A DNA stretch of 64,000 nt. Origin: CALZIK01 sp945787635 (lineage in GTDB: Bacteria > Acidobacteriota > Thermoanaerobaculia > Multivoradales > JAHEKO01). The notes below the pieces were generated by a model, which did not search any database, had not been told where the DNA came from, and worked only from the letters and a program-made list of their open reading frames with translations. Every line of letters begins with the position of its first letter. Within the stretch, counting starts at the first letter, position 1. A program made the translations under genes and the position numbers. Of this stretch, positions 48,489 through 57,929 are shown piece after piece. The stretch lies in contig CAMYNM010000010.1 of the NCBI GenBank assembly GCA_947259725.1, positions 62,001-126,000 of the forward strand, written 5' to 3'.

Positions 48489-50228
48489 GTGTCTTCGCGC
48501 TTCCTTCAGCACCAAGACCCGCGCGGACCGCTCGCGGCGGTACCCGGCCTGTTTGTGACGCTCCTTGCCGGCCTCGCATCGGCTCTCGCCCTGGTCCCTG
48601 CCGCACTGTTCGCGGCCGGCCCTGGCGCCACCACCGTCTTTCGGGACGCCGCCGACGAGGCCGGCCTCACGTTCCGGCACTTCAACGGCATGATCGGCTC
48701 CTTCTACTTCCCCGAGATGACCGGTCAGGGCGGAGCGCTCTTCGACTTCGACGGGGACGGCGACCTGGACGTCTACTTCCGGCAAGGGACGCTGCTCGGG
48801 CAGGGCGACACTCCCGACCAAGCGCTCTTCCCCATCGCCGGGCCGCTTGGAGACCGCCTCTACCGGAACGACACGAGCTTCGAGAATGGTGCCGTGGGCA
48901 ATCGGTTCGTGGACGTGTCCGCGAGCGCCGGCCTCCGGGAAACCGGCTACGGCATGGGTATGGCCGTCGGCGACTACGACGGCGACGGCCATCTGGACGT
49001 CTACTTGACCAACTACGACGACAACCAGATGTGGCGCAGCCGGGGCGACGGCTCGTTCGAGAACGTCACTGCGAAGACCGGCACGGGCGAAAGCCGATGG
49101 AGCACGAGCTCTACCTTCCTCGACCTCGACGACGACGGCGACCTGGATCTTTTTTCCGCCAACTACGTGCATTTCGACGTCGACAAGAACCCCACGTGCT
49201 TCGCCTCCACTTCCGCCCGCGACTACTGCGGCCCGAGCGCCTTCGCCTCTGAGCCCGACCGGCTCTGGCGCAATCGCGGTGACGGCACTTTCGAGGACGT
49301 CTCCGTCGAGTCGGGTATCGCGCGGGTCCGCGGCGCCGGGCTTGGAGTGATCTCCGGCGACTTCAACAGCGACGGCAAACCGGATCTCTACGTCGCCAAC
49401 GACGGCGAGGCCAATCATCTATGGCTGAATCGCGGCAAGGGTGTTTTCGTCGACGACGCGTTGTTTTCTGGAACCGCCTTCAACCGGCACGGTTCACCGG
49501 AGGCGAGCATGGGGCTCGCCTCGGCGGACTTCGACGGCGACGGCAGAGAGGACCTTTTCCTGACCCACCTCGCCCAGGAGTCGAACACGTTCTATCGCAG
49601 CCTTGGCGACGGGCTCTTCGAAGACCGTAGCCGTGAAACCCAGCTGGCCGCTCCGAGCATGCCTTACACCAGCTTCGGTGTCGCCCCGGTCGACTTCGAC
49701 AACGACGGCTGGCCGGACCTGGCGGTCGCCAACGGGGCCGTGCGGATTCTCCTCGACCTCGCTTCTTCCGGAGATCGCTACCCCCTGGAGCAACCGAACC
49801 AGCTCTTTCGAAATCGCGGCGACGGCTCGTTCGAGGAGGTGACCGGCCGAGCCGGCTCGGGCTTCACCGACGCCGAGGTCAGCCGGGGCCTGGCGAGCGG
49901 CGACCTCGACCAGGACGGCGCGGTCGACCTCGTGATCTTCAACAACAACGGCCCCGTGCGCCTGCTGATGAACCAGGCCGCCCGAGGCGCGAGTTGGCTC
50001 GGCGTCGCGGGCCTGAGCACTGGCACCAACTTGAAGGTGATCACCCGATCCGGGCGCGGCCTTGCTCGCGGTGTACGGACTGACGGCAGCTACTGCTCCT
50101 CCTCCGATTCAAGGCTCGTCGTCGGGCTCGGCGGCGAGCGGCCCGTGGAGCTGCACGTCGGGCGGCGAGGCCGCCCGATTCGTATTTACGATCCGCCGGT
50201 CGACGTCTATCTGGTCATCGCCCGATAG
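48489..50228 (+). CDS. CRTAC1-type exported FG-GAP/VCBS repeat protein
   Basis: The 579 residues start with a signal segment (LLAGLASALALVPAALFA). Repeated FG-GAP/VCBS blades follow, with Ca-binding-like motifs FDFDGDGDLDVYF, DYDGDGHLDVYL, DLDDDGDLDLF, DFNSDGKPDLYV, DFDGDGREDLFL and DFDNDGWPDLAV. The C-terminal end (GRRGRPIRIY) resembles the ASPIC/UnbV domain but is short. Beta-propellers of this type are abundant in Acidobacteriota and bind polysaccharide or protein ligands on the surface; function unknown. The start is GTG at 48489. Confidence 0.88.
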   Translation: MSSRFLQHQDPRGPLAAVPGLFVTLLAGLASALALVPAALFAAGPGATTVFRDAADEAGLTFRHFNGMIGSFYFPEMTGQGGALFDFDGDGDLDVYFRQGTLLGQGDTPDQALFPIAGPLGDRLYRNDTSFENGAVGNRFVDVSASAGLRETGYGMGMAVGDYDGDGHLDVYLTNYDDNQMWRSRGDGSFENVTAKTGTGESRWSTSSTFLDLDDDGDLDLFSANYVHFDVDKNPTCFASTSARDYCGPSAFASEPDRLWRNRGDGTFEDVSVESGIARVRGAGLGVISGDFNSDGKPDLYVANDGEANHLWLNRGKGVFVDDALFSGTAFNRHGSPEASMGLASADFDGDGREDLFLTHLAQESNTFYRSLGDGLFEDRSRETQLAAPSMPYTSFGVAPVDFDNDGWPDLAVANGAVRILLDLASSGDRYPLEQPNQLFRNRGDGSFEEVTGRAGSGFTDAEVSRGLASGDLDQDGAVDLVIFNNNGPVRLLMNQAARGASWLGVAGLSTGTNLKVITRSGRGLARGVRTDGSYCSSSDSRLVVGLGGERPVELHVGRRGRPIRIYDPPVDVYLVIAR

Positions 50229-51414
50229 TCACGCGCAATCGCGCCGGGTCCAGGTAGCTTCGAGCCGTCGCCAACACCTCGTCTTCGGTCACCCCATTCC
50301 ATCGTTCGGCAACCCACTCGGGGTCTTCCAGCGGCAGGGCGTTGAGCTCGGCCTGAGCCATGAGAGTCGCCCATTGACGGGCGGTTTCCCGCGCAAACGG
50401 CTCTCGGCCCAAAAGGTAGGCGCGGGCTTCACTCAACTCGGTCGCGGTCACGCCGTTCTCGACGAGTGACGCCAGCTCGTCGCTCACCGCGGCGCCGACG
50501 TCCTCTGCCCGCTCGGGCGATGTCCCCACCGCGACGCTCGAGCAGCCGCGTCCGCGGCCCGCGCCGCTGACCGTCGAGACCCGGCAGCTGTAGGCCAGTC
50601 CTTCGCGCTCCCGGACTCGATGAGGTATCCGCCCGTTGAGCCCGCCCCCGGCTCCCAGGACGACGGCAACTAGAGCCAGGGGCCAGTAGGCCGGATCCGC
50701 CCTGGAAACGGTCACTGCGCCGCCGAACCAATGGGCCTGGCCGGCCTCCTCGAGCTCTACCCTTTGGAGATCGCCCGCCTCGAGTACGCCGCCAGCGGTT
50801 TCGGCCGCGCCGAGACTCGGGTTCGGGAGGTCACCGAAGAGCTCGAGGGCTCTGCGCCCGGCTTCGATCTCGTCCACATCCCCTGCCACCGACACGATGA
50901 CCCCTCGAGACAGGCATCCGGCGTGAAAGCGGCGGCACTGCTCGCCGGTCAGACGCTCGAGGCTCTCGGGGCTCCCCTGGAGCGGCCTTCCGCGGGCGTT
51001 CGGGCCATAGAGCTGGCGGGCAAAGGCCCACGAGGTTCTGACGTCGGGATGATCGGCGAGCTGTTCGAGATCGGCCGCAGTCTGCCGCGCTACCCAGCGA
51101 CACCGGTCCTCGGGGAAGGTCGAGGAGCGAATCAGCTCGGCGGCCCATTCCAATGCCAGGCTCCAGTCGTCGGCTAGAGCATCCACGGCTACCCCTTGCG
51201 CTTCGTACCCGGCATCGGCCGCCACCGACATGCCGCGGGTCTCGGCTTCGTCGGCGATCCGACGCCAGTCGCGCTCGCGGGTTCCCTCGACCAGAAGCCG
51301 ACCACTGACCCAGGCCAGCCCCGGCGCCGCCTCCGCGGTGCTGCCTCCTGGCAGCCAGACTCGAATCGACGCCACCGGCGCGCCTTCGACTCGACGGATG
51401 CGAATTGAAGCCAT
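50215..51414 (-). CDS. M16 peptidase-like protein, catalytically inactive half
   Basis: The 399-residue protein has the pitrilysin fold but lacks the zinc site HxxEH. The second half has GGLNGRIPHRVREREGLAYS with the Arg-Tyr pair that completes M16 active sites. It follows the active M16 subunit by one base, so the two form a two-subunit (alpha/beta) peptidase like the processing peptidases. Its end overlaps the CRTAC1 gene stop by 14 bases in convergent orientation. Confidence 0.88.
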   Translation of the reverse strand: MASIRIRRVEGAPVASIRVWLPGGSTAEAAPGLAWVSGRLLVEGTRERDWRRIADEAETRGMSVAADAGYEAQGVAVDALADDWSLALEWAAELIRSSTFPEDRCRWVARQTAADLEQLADHPDVRTSWAFARQLYGPNARGRPLQGSPESLERLTGEQCRRFHAGCLSRGVIVSVAGDVDEIEAGRRALELFGDLPNPSLGAAETAGGVLEAGDLQRVELEEAGQAHWFGGAVTVSRADPAYWPLALVAVVLGAGGGLNGRIPHRVREREGLAYSCRVSTVSGAGRGRGCSSVAVGTSPERAEDVGAAVSDELASLVENGVTATELSEARAYLLGREPFARETARQWATLMAQAELNALPLEDPEWVAERWNGVTEDEVLATARSYLDPARLRVTIGR

Positions 51415-52725
51415 TCAGCTCGCCTCCGCCCGCGACCAACCGATGACGCCGGCAGGCTCGCCGACTCCGCTGGGCAGATAGCGCTCGGCCACCGCGAGCA
51501 GCGCCTCGCGATCGCATTCGAGTATCCCGCGCAGGTGAGCCTTCGGATAGCCCGGGCTCAACGCGGCCTCGGCCTGGCCCACCATCAGAGCCTGGTAGTG
51601 AATCCTCTCGAGCCCGAAGACCCAGTCGGAGAGAAGGAGGCGTCGAGCGCGGGTGATCTCTTCGGCGGTCGGTGGCTGTCGGCTGAGATCGGCGAGACCC
51701 GACAGCACCGCGTCTTCGACCGCCTCGAGCTCGACTCCCGGGAGCACCTCGGCACTGATCATCGTGAGTCCCGGGCCGGCCATCTCGGTCAGCTCCGCCG
51801 ACATCGAGCTACACAGCTCGCCTTCGTCGACCAGACCGCGATAGAGGCGGCTGGAGCGGCCGCCTCCGAGAATCGTCACAAGCAAGCGCCAGACCGGGTA
51901 GTCCCGGTGCTCGGCGGAAGGCGCGGGAAGCGTCAGGAGCATCCTCGGCAGGCTACCTCTAGCCTGCCGCATCCGCGCCAGAGCTTGCGGGGGAGCGAAC
52001 GTCGGCGGCCAGGTCTCTCGGATGCCACCCGCGGCGCGGAGGCGGCCGAGTCGCGATTCGACCGCCTCGAGAACACCGGCGCCAAGGTCGCCGGCCACCA
52101 CCAGCACCGCATTGTCCGGGCGGTAGTGCCGCCGGTAGAAGCTCTCGAGCGCCGGCCGATCGATGGCGCTCACGGTTTCCCTTGCTCCCAAAATCGGCCG
52201 GCCGTATGGGAACTCGCCGTAGTAGCGCGCCGTGGTCTCGAGCTCGAGAGCATCCCAGGGATCGTCCTCGTACATCGCGATCTCTTCGAGGATCACCTGG
52301 CGCTCGCGCTCGATCTCGGCCTCATCCAGCACCAACGACTCCATCCGATCGGCTTCGATGTCGAGCGCTGTCGTCCAATGTTCCGCGGCGAAGCCGAAGT
52401 AGTAGGCGGTGACGTCGTGGCTGGTGAAAGCGTTGTTCTCGCCGCCCAGCGATTGGGTCAAGCGGTCGATCTCGCCCATCGGATAGCGGGCGCTGCCCTT
52501 GAACATCATGTGCTCGAGGAAATGGGCGATCCCGTTCTGACCGGCCTCCTCGTCGCGGCAGCCGACTCGGTACCAGAGCGAGGCGACCACGATCGGCGCC
52601 TGACTGCCGCGCAGCAGCCGCACCTCGAGACCATTGTCGAGCCGATGGCTCTCGACGCCACGTAGCGGACCCAACCAGCCGCCGACACCGGCGCGGGAGA
52701 GATCAGCCGCCACTATCGAACGCAC
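51415..52725 (-). CDS. M16 family zinc peptidase, catalytic subunit
   Basis: The 436 residues have the inverted zinc motif HFLEH in GIAHFLEHMMFKG (about residues 66-78) and the third ligand Glu downstream in the ELETTARYYGEFPYG region. The C-terminal half has GGRSSRLYRGLVDEGELC. It probably cleaves peptides or targeting sequences at the periplasmic face; no signal peptide is clear. GTG at 52725 overlaps the phosphoesterase stop by 23 bases. Confidence 0.92.
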   Translation of the reverse strand: MRSIVAADLSRAGVGGWLGPLRGVESHRLDNGLEVRLLRGSQAPIVVASLWYRVGCRDEEAGQNGIAHFLEHMMFKGSARYPMGEIDRLTQSLGGENNAFTSHDVTAYYFGFAAEHWTTALDIEADRMESLVLDEAEIERERQVILEEIAMYEDDPWDALELETTARYYGEFPYGRPILGARETVSAIDRPALESFYRRHYRPDNAVLVVAGDLGAGVLEAVESRLGRLRAAGGIRETWPPTFAPPQALARMRQARGSLPRMLLTLPAPSAEHRDYPVWRLLVTILGGGRSSRLYRGLVDEGELCSSMSAELTEMAGPGLTMISAEVLPGVELEAVEDAVLSGLADLSRQPPTAEEITRARRLLLSDWVFGLERIHYQALMVGQAEAALSPGYPKAHLRGILECDREALLAVAERYLPSGVGEPAGVIGWSRAEAS

Positions 52726-53560
52726 CCAGGCCCAGGCCTTCGAGCGAGTACGGCACCAGCTCCTGGCGCGGATAGACGTGACGGCTGTGCTCCGTGAACC
52801 GGTCGAGGGTGTCTTCCCACCGCAGCACGGAGACCCGGATCAACTCCGAGTCGAGCTCGATCCAGGAGCAGGTGTTCTTGTCCTTCTCGCTCCCTCGACC
52901 GCGATCCGAGGTCGTCGTCCCGGAGTGCACGATCACCACCGGAGGCCTGCCCTTGGGGTAGAACTCCTCGGAGTTGGCGATGAAGGACTGGTGCTTGTGA
53001 CCCGAAAGGATGAGATCGACACCGGCGCTCGAAAAAAGATCGACCGCCTCGAACGCGTTGCGCAGCACACGCTGGGTGCCGAATCGAGGCGGTGGTACCA
53101 GATGATGGTGCGCGACCACGACCTTGAACACCCGCTCGGGCGTGGCTGCCAGGAGCTCGGCAACATCGGTGAGCCGCGACAGCGTGATCTGACCCTCGAT
53201 GAACGTCCAGTTGTACGCCGTGTTGATTCCGACCACCAACATCTCTTCATCGCGAAACACCGGCTCGAGGTTTTCGGCGAAGTGGCTCCGGTAGGCACCG
53301 AACGGGTTCAAAACCCGTTCCCAGACACGCCAGAGGGGCACGTCGTGATTGCCGGGCACGGTGATCGTCGGCGCCGTGAACCGATTCACGAAGGCCCGTG
53401 CTTCACGAAACTGCCCTGGTTTCGCCCGTTGCGTCAGGTCGCCCGAGATCACGACCAGATCCGGGCCTCGCTCTTCGGCCATGGCAACGACGGCGTCCGA
53501 GAGCCGCGATCGATGCGGCGGACCGAAATGAACGTCCGAAATGTGGAGAAGCCTGCGCAT
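52703..53560 (-). CDS. Metallophosphoesterase, CpdA/Icc-like
   Basis: The 285-residue protein carries all calcineurin-like metal motifs: SDVHFG at 8-13, VISGDLTQRA, VPGNHDVP, VVAHHHLVP and LSGHKHQSF. Relatives hydrolyse cyclic AMP or other phosphodiesters, or act on lipid A precursors. The ATG at 53560 begins MRRLLHISD. It overlaps the M16 subunit by 23 bases, so the three genes form one operon. Confidence 0.88.
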   Translation of the reverse strand: MRRLLHISDVHFGPPHRSRLSDAVVAMAEERGPDLVVISGDLTQRAKPGQFREARAFVNRFTAPTITVPGNHDVPLWRVWERVLNPFGAYRSHFAENLEPVFRDEEMLVVGINTAYNWTFIEGQITLSRLTDVAELLAATPERVFKVVVAHHHLVPPPRFGTQRVLRNAFEAVDLFSSAGVDLILSGHKHQSFIANSEEFYPKGRPPVVIVHSGTTTSDRGRGSEKDKNTCSWIELDSELIRVSVLRWEDTLDRFTEHSRHVYPRQELVPYSLEGLGLGAFDSGG

Positions 53561-53725
53561 CTCAGCGGCGGGCCTCGACGCGAGAGCCGTTTGCCGAGAG
53601 GCAGGAAAGTCCGACGGCCGCTCGAGGCGCGCGGTCTCGGCCCCGGGCTAGGCGCGGCCGAGGAGCAACGCCGCCCAGTGGGTTGCCGCGCCGCTCGAAT
53701 GTAAAGGAACTTGCCCCACGGGACA

Positions 53726-54007
53726 CTACAGAACCTTGCGCCCAAAGAACTCGTTGAAGCCGTCGCTGACGGTGTCGCCGACGTACTGGGAAGCGCTGCT
53801 CACGAGCTTGCGGCCGCGCGAGCGCCCGAGCAAGTACCCGCCAAGTGCCGCAAGAGCGAGCGACGACTTCGGGTAGCTCCAGACGAGCTGACGCCAGTCG
53901 ATCTCCTCGGGCAGAATCTCGTCGAGGATCTCGTCCGCGAGCGACAGCGTTTCGCGGTCACCCACGACCGGCAGATCGCCGCGGTTTCTTCGCAGGGTCA
54001 GAGCCAC
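53726..54007 (-). CDS. Small single-span protein, 93 residues
   Basis: The protein has an acidic helical N-terminus (SLADEILDEILPEEIDWRQ), a membrane-like segment SSLALAALGGYLLGRSRGRK and the end VSDGFNEFFGRKVL. GTG at 54007, eight bases after the DUF883-like stop, gives this size; a TTG at 54070 would overlap that gene. The Gly-rich segment with basic stop resembles the C-terminal anchor of the neighbour, so they may be partners. Function unknown. Confidence 0.5.
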   Translation of the reverse strand: MALTLRRNRGDLPVVGDRETLSLADEILDEILPEEIDWRQLVWSYPKSSLALAALGGYLLGRSRGRKLVSSASQYVGDTVSDGFNEFFGRKVL

Positions 54008-54014
54008 CCTCTGG

Positions 54015-54380
54015 TCAGTCGCGGCGACCGCGGAGGAGCATTCCCAGGATGAAGCCGGCGCCGGCGGCAATCGCGACTGCCTTGCCGGGATTGTGCCGCA
54101 CGTACTCGTTGACGTCCTCGCTGAGGTGCTGGAAGTCCTTGGTCACCTTGTCGTACCCCTGGCGAGCGGTCTCCCGAGCGTCGTCGTATTTCTCGCGAGC
54201 GCCGGCGGACACGCGCTCGGCTTGCTCCTTGACGGTCTGGGTGGCCTTGCCGGCGCCGTGCTTGATGCCGCGGATCTTGGTGTCCACGACCTCGCTGAAC
54301 TTGTCGCGGGCCGCCTCCAGCCGCTCGGCCGCGTCTACCGGTGCCGCTGGCGGCGCTCCTGTTTCGGTGTTCTCAGCCAT
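54015..54380 (-). CDS. DUF883/YqjD-ElaB-like ribosome- or membrane-associated protein
   Basis: The 121 residues are a long amphipathic helix with heptads (DKFSEVVDTKIRGIKHGAGK, AERVSAGAREKYDDARETAR), ending VRHNPGKAVAIAAGAGFILG and MLLRGRRD. The final segment is the typical YqjD/ElaB anchor, which holds ribosomes or regulators at the membrane under stress. GGAGG lies before the ATG at 54380, which is preferred over the one four codons earlier. Confidence 0.75.
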   Translation of the reverse strand: MAENTETGAPPAAPVDAAERLEAARDKFSEVVDTKIRGIKHGAGKATQTVKEQAERVSAGAREKYDDARETARQGYDKVTKDFQHLSEDVNEYVRHNPGKAVAIAAGAGFILGMLLRGRRD

Positions 54381-54443
54381 TGAATCCTCCATTTCGTTCC
54401 GTGACTCAATCTAACACCGATGCAAACCGGTGACCAATCGTTT

Positions 54444-54965
54444 CTATCCAGCGACACCCAGCAATGCCATGCCGCCGAGCCACTTCTGGTACCACCAAAC
54501 CAAGACGACGATTAGATAGACCGCCAGGATCGCCAGCAGCACCACCACCGCGACCAGCCCCGCCAGCTTCCACCAGGCCTCGCGGAGCACAGCGGCCAGC
54601 GAGTCGGGCTCCTCGAGCAGCAGGAGGTTCTTCTGATGAGCCTTCCAGAACAGATCAAAGAGATTCCCCAGGAGAGGCACCGAGCCCACCACCGCATCGA
54701 GCAACGTGTTGGCGATCATCGCCAGAACCACCACCAGCGGCAGGCGGCGCCGCACGGCCATGGCGAGGATCGGCAGCCCGCAGGCGAGGCCCGCGAAGTC
54801 GCCCACGACCGGCACCAGCCCCAGGACGACGTCGAGGCCGAAGGTCACCCGGGTGAACGGAATCCGCACAGCGCTGTCGAGCAGGCGCGCCCACTGCCGG
54901 ATCCAGGAAGGCGTTTCCGCCGGTGATAAGCTCCCGCGGTTCGTTTCGGGAGATTCGTCGTTCAT
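54444..54965 (-). CDS. DUF4112-like membrane protein
   Basis: The 173 residues have the DUF4112 pattern: ARLLDSAVRIPFTRVTFGLD, then VVLGLVPVVGDFAGLACGLP, NTLLDAVVGSVPLLGNLFDL and FWKAHQKNLLLL, with several membrane segments. Function unknown. The start at 54965 shares the bases CATG with the divergent metallo-hydrolase start; ATG at 54977 is an alternative that would overlap that gene further. Confidence 0.75.
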   Translation of the reverse strand: MNDESPETNRGSLSPAETPSWIRQWARLLDSAVRIPFTRVTFGLDVVLGLVPVVGDFAGLACGLPILAMAVRRRLPLVVVLAMIANTLLDAVVGSVPLLGNLFDLFWKAHQKNLLLLEEPDSLAAVLREAWWKLAGLVAVVVLLAILAVYLIVVLVWWYQKWLGGMALLGVAG

Positions 54966-56358
54966 GTCCGAAGTCATCTTTTCAGGAGCCTGTGGCACCG
55001 TCACCGGGAGCTGCACGCACCTGCGTTGGGGCAAGACCTCGATTCTGGTGGACTGCGGACTCTACCAAGGCGACGATGAGCTCGAGCAGCGCAACTGGCG
55101 GCGATTTTCGTTTCGCCCGCATGAGCTCGACGCCGTCATCCTGACTCATGCTCACCTCGATCACACCGGCCTCCTGCCCCGCCTGGTTGCCGAAGGCTTC
55201 GAAGGCCCGATCTACTGCACGAAGGCCAGCCGCGGACTCGTGTCGCTGATACTCCAGGACGCCGGCCATCTGCAGGAAGAGCAGGCTCGCTATGCGCGCA
55301 AGAAAGGCTACAGCGTCCACAAGAAGCCAAAGCCCCTCTACACCGCCAAAGACGCCGTCAGGACCTTGAAGCTTCTCAAGCCCAGGCTTTTCGATCACGC
55401 GCACGACGTCGCGCCCGGCGTGACATTCCGCTATTCCCGCGCCGGTCACCTCTTGGGCGCTGGATCGGTAGAGATCCGCGCCAAAGGCTCCGATGGCAAG
55501 CACCGCACCTGGCTGTTCTCGGGTGACGTCGGCCGCTACGGCGTGCCGATTCTCAAGGATCCCGAGCCCGCGTACAGCGCGCCCGACAGCCTGGTTCTCG
55601 AATCCACCTACGGTGATCGCGACCACAAGGAGACCAACCCCGAGCGCGAGTTCCGCAAGACCATCAAGAAGGTCTTCCAGCGCGGCGGCACCGTGGTCAT
55701 CCCGGCCTTCGCCCTGGGACGCACCCAGGAGGTTCTCTATCATCTCGCCGGTCTGGTGGAATCGGGCGATCTCGATCCCAAGGACGTCTTTCTCGACAGT
55801 CCCATGGCCATCAAGGCCACCGACCTCTACCGGCAGGCCAAAGACGAGCACGACGAGGAGCTGGCCGAGGCCATCGAGCGGGAGATGAGCGGGCTCGGAC
55901 CCGACCGCTTCAACCGCTGCCGGAGCGTCGAGCAGTCGAAGGCCCTCAACCGACGGCGCAAGCCGGCGGTGATCGTCGCGGCGAGTGGCATGGCCACCGG
56001 AGGCCGCGTGGTGCATCATCTCAAGCGCCTGCTTCCGGACGAGCGAGCCGCAATCGTCTTCGTCGGCTATCAGGCCGGCGGCACCCGCGGTCGGGCCCTG
56101 GTCAACGGCGCCCAGACCGTGGCCATTCACCGCGAGACGGTGCGGGTTCGCGCCGAGATCTCGATCCTGCATGGACTTTCGGCGCACGGCGACGGCCCGG
56201 AGCTCCAGCGCTGGGTCGAGTCCCTGCCCGGCCGGCCGAAGAGGATCTTCCTCAATCACGGCGAAGATCCGGCCCGCAAGGTGCTCGCTGCCGAGCTCGA
56301 GCAGCGTGGCTTCGCGCGACCGGCCCTTCCCTACTCCGGCACGACGGTGAAGTGGTAG
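54964..56358 (+). CDS. Beta-CASP metallo-beta-lactamase RNase-like protein
   Basis: The 464-residue protein has the metal site THAHLDH at 61-67, FSGACGTVTGSCTHL at the start, FSGDVGRYG, and beta-CASP motifs LESTYGDRDH, PAFALGRTQEVL, VAASGMATGGRV and LHGLSAHGDGPEL with FLNHGE. It resembles CPSF-type and YbiV/TTHA0252-type RNA hydrolases rather than RNase J, which is longer. Single-strand RNA cleavage is expected. The start is 54964, one base from the opposite start of the DUF4112-like gene. Confidence 0.9.
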   Translation: MSEVIFSGACGTVTGSCTHLRWGKTSILVDCGLYQGDDELEQRNWRRFSFRPHELDAVILTHAHLDHTGLLPRLVAEGFEGPIYCTKASRGLVSLILQDAGHLQEEQARYARKKGYSVHKKPKPLYTAKDAVRTLKLLKPRLFDHAHDVAPGVTFRYSRAGHLLGAGSVEIRAKGSDGKHRTWLFSGDVGRYGVPILKDPEPAYSAPDSLVLESTYGDRDHKETNPEREFRKTIKKVFQRGGTVVIPAFALGRTQEVLYHLAGLVESGDLDPKDVFLDSPMAIKATDLYRQAKDEHDEELAEAIEREMSGLGPDRFNRCRSVEQSKALNRRRKPAVIVAASGMATGGRVVHHLKRLLPDERAAIVFVGYQAGGTRGRALVNGAQTVAIHRETVRVRAEISILHGLSAHGDGPELQRWVESLPGRPKRIFLNHGEDPARKVLAAELEQRGFARPALPYSGTTVKW

Positions 56359-56396
56359 GGAACGGGACCGTCACGTAGTAGACTCTTCATCCCCGT

Positions 56397-56472
56397 GGGG
56401 CAGTAGCTCAGTTGGGAGAGCACCACGTTCGCAACGTGGGGGTCGAGGGTTCAAATCCCTTCTGCTCCACCA
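56397..56472 (+). tRNA. tRNA-Ala (anticodon CGC), CCA encoded
   Basis: The 76-base sequence has acceptor GGGGCAG pairing with CTGCTCC (one G-T), D-arm GCTCAGTTGGGAGAGC, anticodon stem CCACG/CGTGG with loop TTCGCAA, and T-arm GAGGGTTCAAATCCCTT. The encoded CCA ends at 56472. It lies 38 bases after the beta-CASP gene and 13 before rmuC. Confidence 0.96.
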
Positions 56473-56485
56473 TTCGCAAGTCAAA

Positions 56486-57901
56486 TTGACCTCGTCGATT
56501 CCAGTCCTCCCCAGTCTCGCCCTGCTCTTGATCGGCGCCGCGCTGGGTGTGTTGATCGGCTATCTTCTCGGCAGACGGTTCGCGGCGGTGAGCCCGCGCC
56601 TCGCCGGCCGTCTCGCGGTCGCCGAAGCGGCCGCCGAGACCGAGAGCCGGCGGCGGCGGGAGCTCGGCAGCGAGCTCGACCGCGCCGGGCAGACGATTCG
56701 CGAGCTCGACCGACAGCTGGCCGTGGCCCGCGAGCGCGGCAAGCTCTTCGAAGAGGCCAGGACCGAGCTCGAGAACGCCTTCGAAGCCCTGGCCCATCGA
56801 GCCCTCCAGGGCAACATCCAGGAGTTCTTGACGCTCGCCAACCAGCAGCTTCAATCCGCGCAAACCGAGTCCGGCAAGGCGCTCGACGAGCGGCGGCGCT
56901 CGATCGAAGCCCTGGTCAAGCCGCTGGGCGACGGGCTCGAGAAGCTCGAGCTGCGAACCGCCGAGCTCGAGCTGGCGCGGACCGAAGCCTACTCGCGCCT
57001 CGACCAGCAGATGCGGCAGCTCGCGCGAGCAACCGAGGGGCTCGAAGAGCGGACGACCTCGCTCGCCTCGGCGCTGCGCGGCTCCGAGGTCCGAGGCCGT
57101 TGGGGCGAGGTCGCGCTCAAGAACGTCGCCGAGCTCGCCGGCATGAGCCGCCATTGCGATTTCGTCGAACAGGAGACTCTAGCGGACGGCGGACGGCCCG
57201 ACATGATCGTGCGGCTTCCCGGCGGCCGCCGGATCGCGGTCGACGCCAAAGCGCCGCTCAACGCCTATCTCGAAGCCCAGGAGGCAACCGAGCCGGCGAA
57301 GCGCGAGGCGGCCCTGGACCGGCACGCCCGGGCCGTGCGCGAGCACGTCAAGAAGCTCGCCGCCCGCGGCTACTCCGAAAGCCTCGAAGGCGATCTCGAC
57401 ATGGTGGTCCTGTTTCTGCCGGGCGACCCGTTTCTCGCCGCGGCGTTCGAGCGGGACCCGAATCTCCAGGTCGATTCGCTGCGCCAGAAGGTCCTGCTCG
57501 CGACGCCTACGACACTGGTCGCGCTTCTGAGAACCGTCGCCATCTACTGGCAGCAGAGCTCGATGGTCGAGAACGCCGAGTCGATCGCCGCCGCGGCGCG
57601 TGAGCTCTACGAACGAGCGGCCAAGTTCGGTAGCGACCTGGCCGACATGGGCCGCGGTCTCACCAGCGCGCTGACCGCATACAACCGAGCGGTCGGCTCC
57701 TACGATCGGCGGCTGATGCCCATGGGCCGCCGGCTCGAGGAAATGATGGTCACTCTCCAGACGCGGCGCGACCTCCAGGCGCCCGACCCGGTCGAAGGCA
57801 CGGTGCGCCAGTCCACCGAAGCCGAGGTGCGGGATGACGCCGCGGACGACCCACCGACAACCACCGAGCTGTTTTCACGACCGGCTCCGCGCGAGTCCTG
57901 A
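56486..57901 (+). CDS. rmuC: DNA recombination protein RmuC
   Basis: RmuC limits inversions at short repeats and carries a PD-(D/E)xK-like nuclease fold. The 471-residue protein has an N-terminal membrane helix (LALLLIGAALGVLIGYLLGR), a long coiled coil to about 190, and the RmuC core RGRWGEVALKNVAELAGM, DMIVRLPGGRRIAVDAKAPL, LFLPGDPFLAAA and YERAAKFGSDLADMGRGL. TTG at 56486 is the likely start. It stands next to tRNA-Ala. Confidence 0.94.
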   Translation: MTSSIPVLPSLALLLIGAALGVLIGYLLGRRFAAVSPRLAGRLAVAEAAAETESRRRRELGSELDRAGQTIRELDRQLAVARERGKLFEEARTELENAFEALAHRALQGNIQEFLTLANQQLQSAQTESGKALDERRRSIEALVKPLGDGLEKLELRTAELELARTEAYSRLDQQMRQLARATEGLEERTTSLASALRGSEVRGRWGEVALKNVAELAGMSRHCDFVEQETLADGGRPDMIVRLPGGRRIAVDAKAPLNAYLEAQEATEPAKREAALDRHARAVREHVKKLAARGYSESLEGDLDMVVLFLPGDPFLAAAFERDPNLQVDSLRQKVLLATPTTLVALLRTVAIYWQQSSMVENAESIAAAARELYERAAKFGSDLADMGRGLTSALTAYNRAVGSYDRRLMPMGRRLEEMMVTLQTRRDLQAPDPVEGTVRQSTEAEVRDDAADDPPTTTELFSRPAPRES

Positions 57902-57929
57902 CGGCGTTTTTTCGCCGGGCTCGCGAGAT

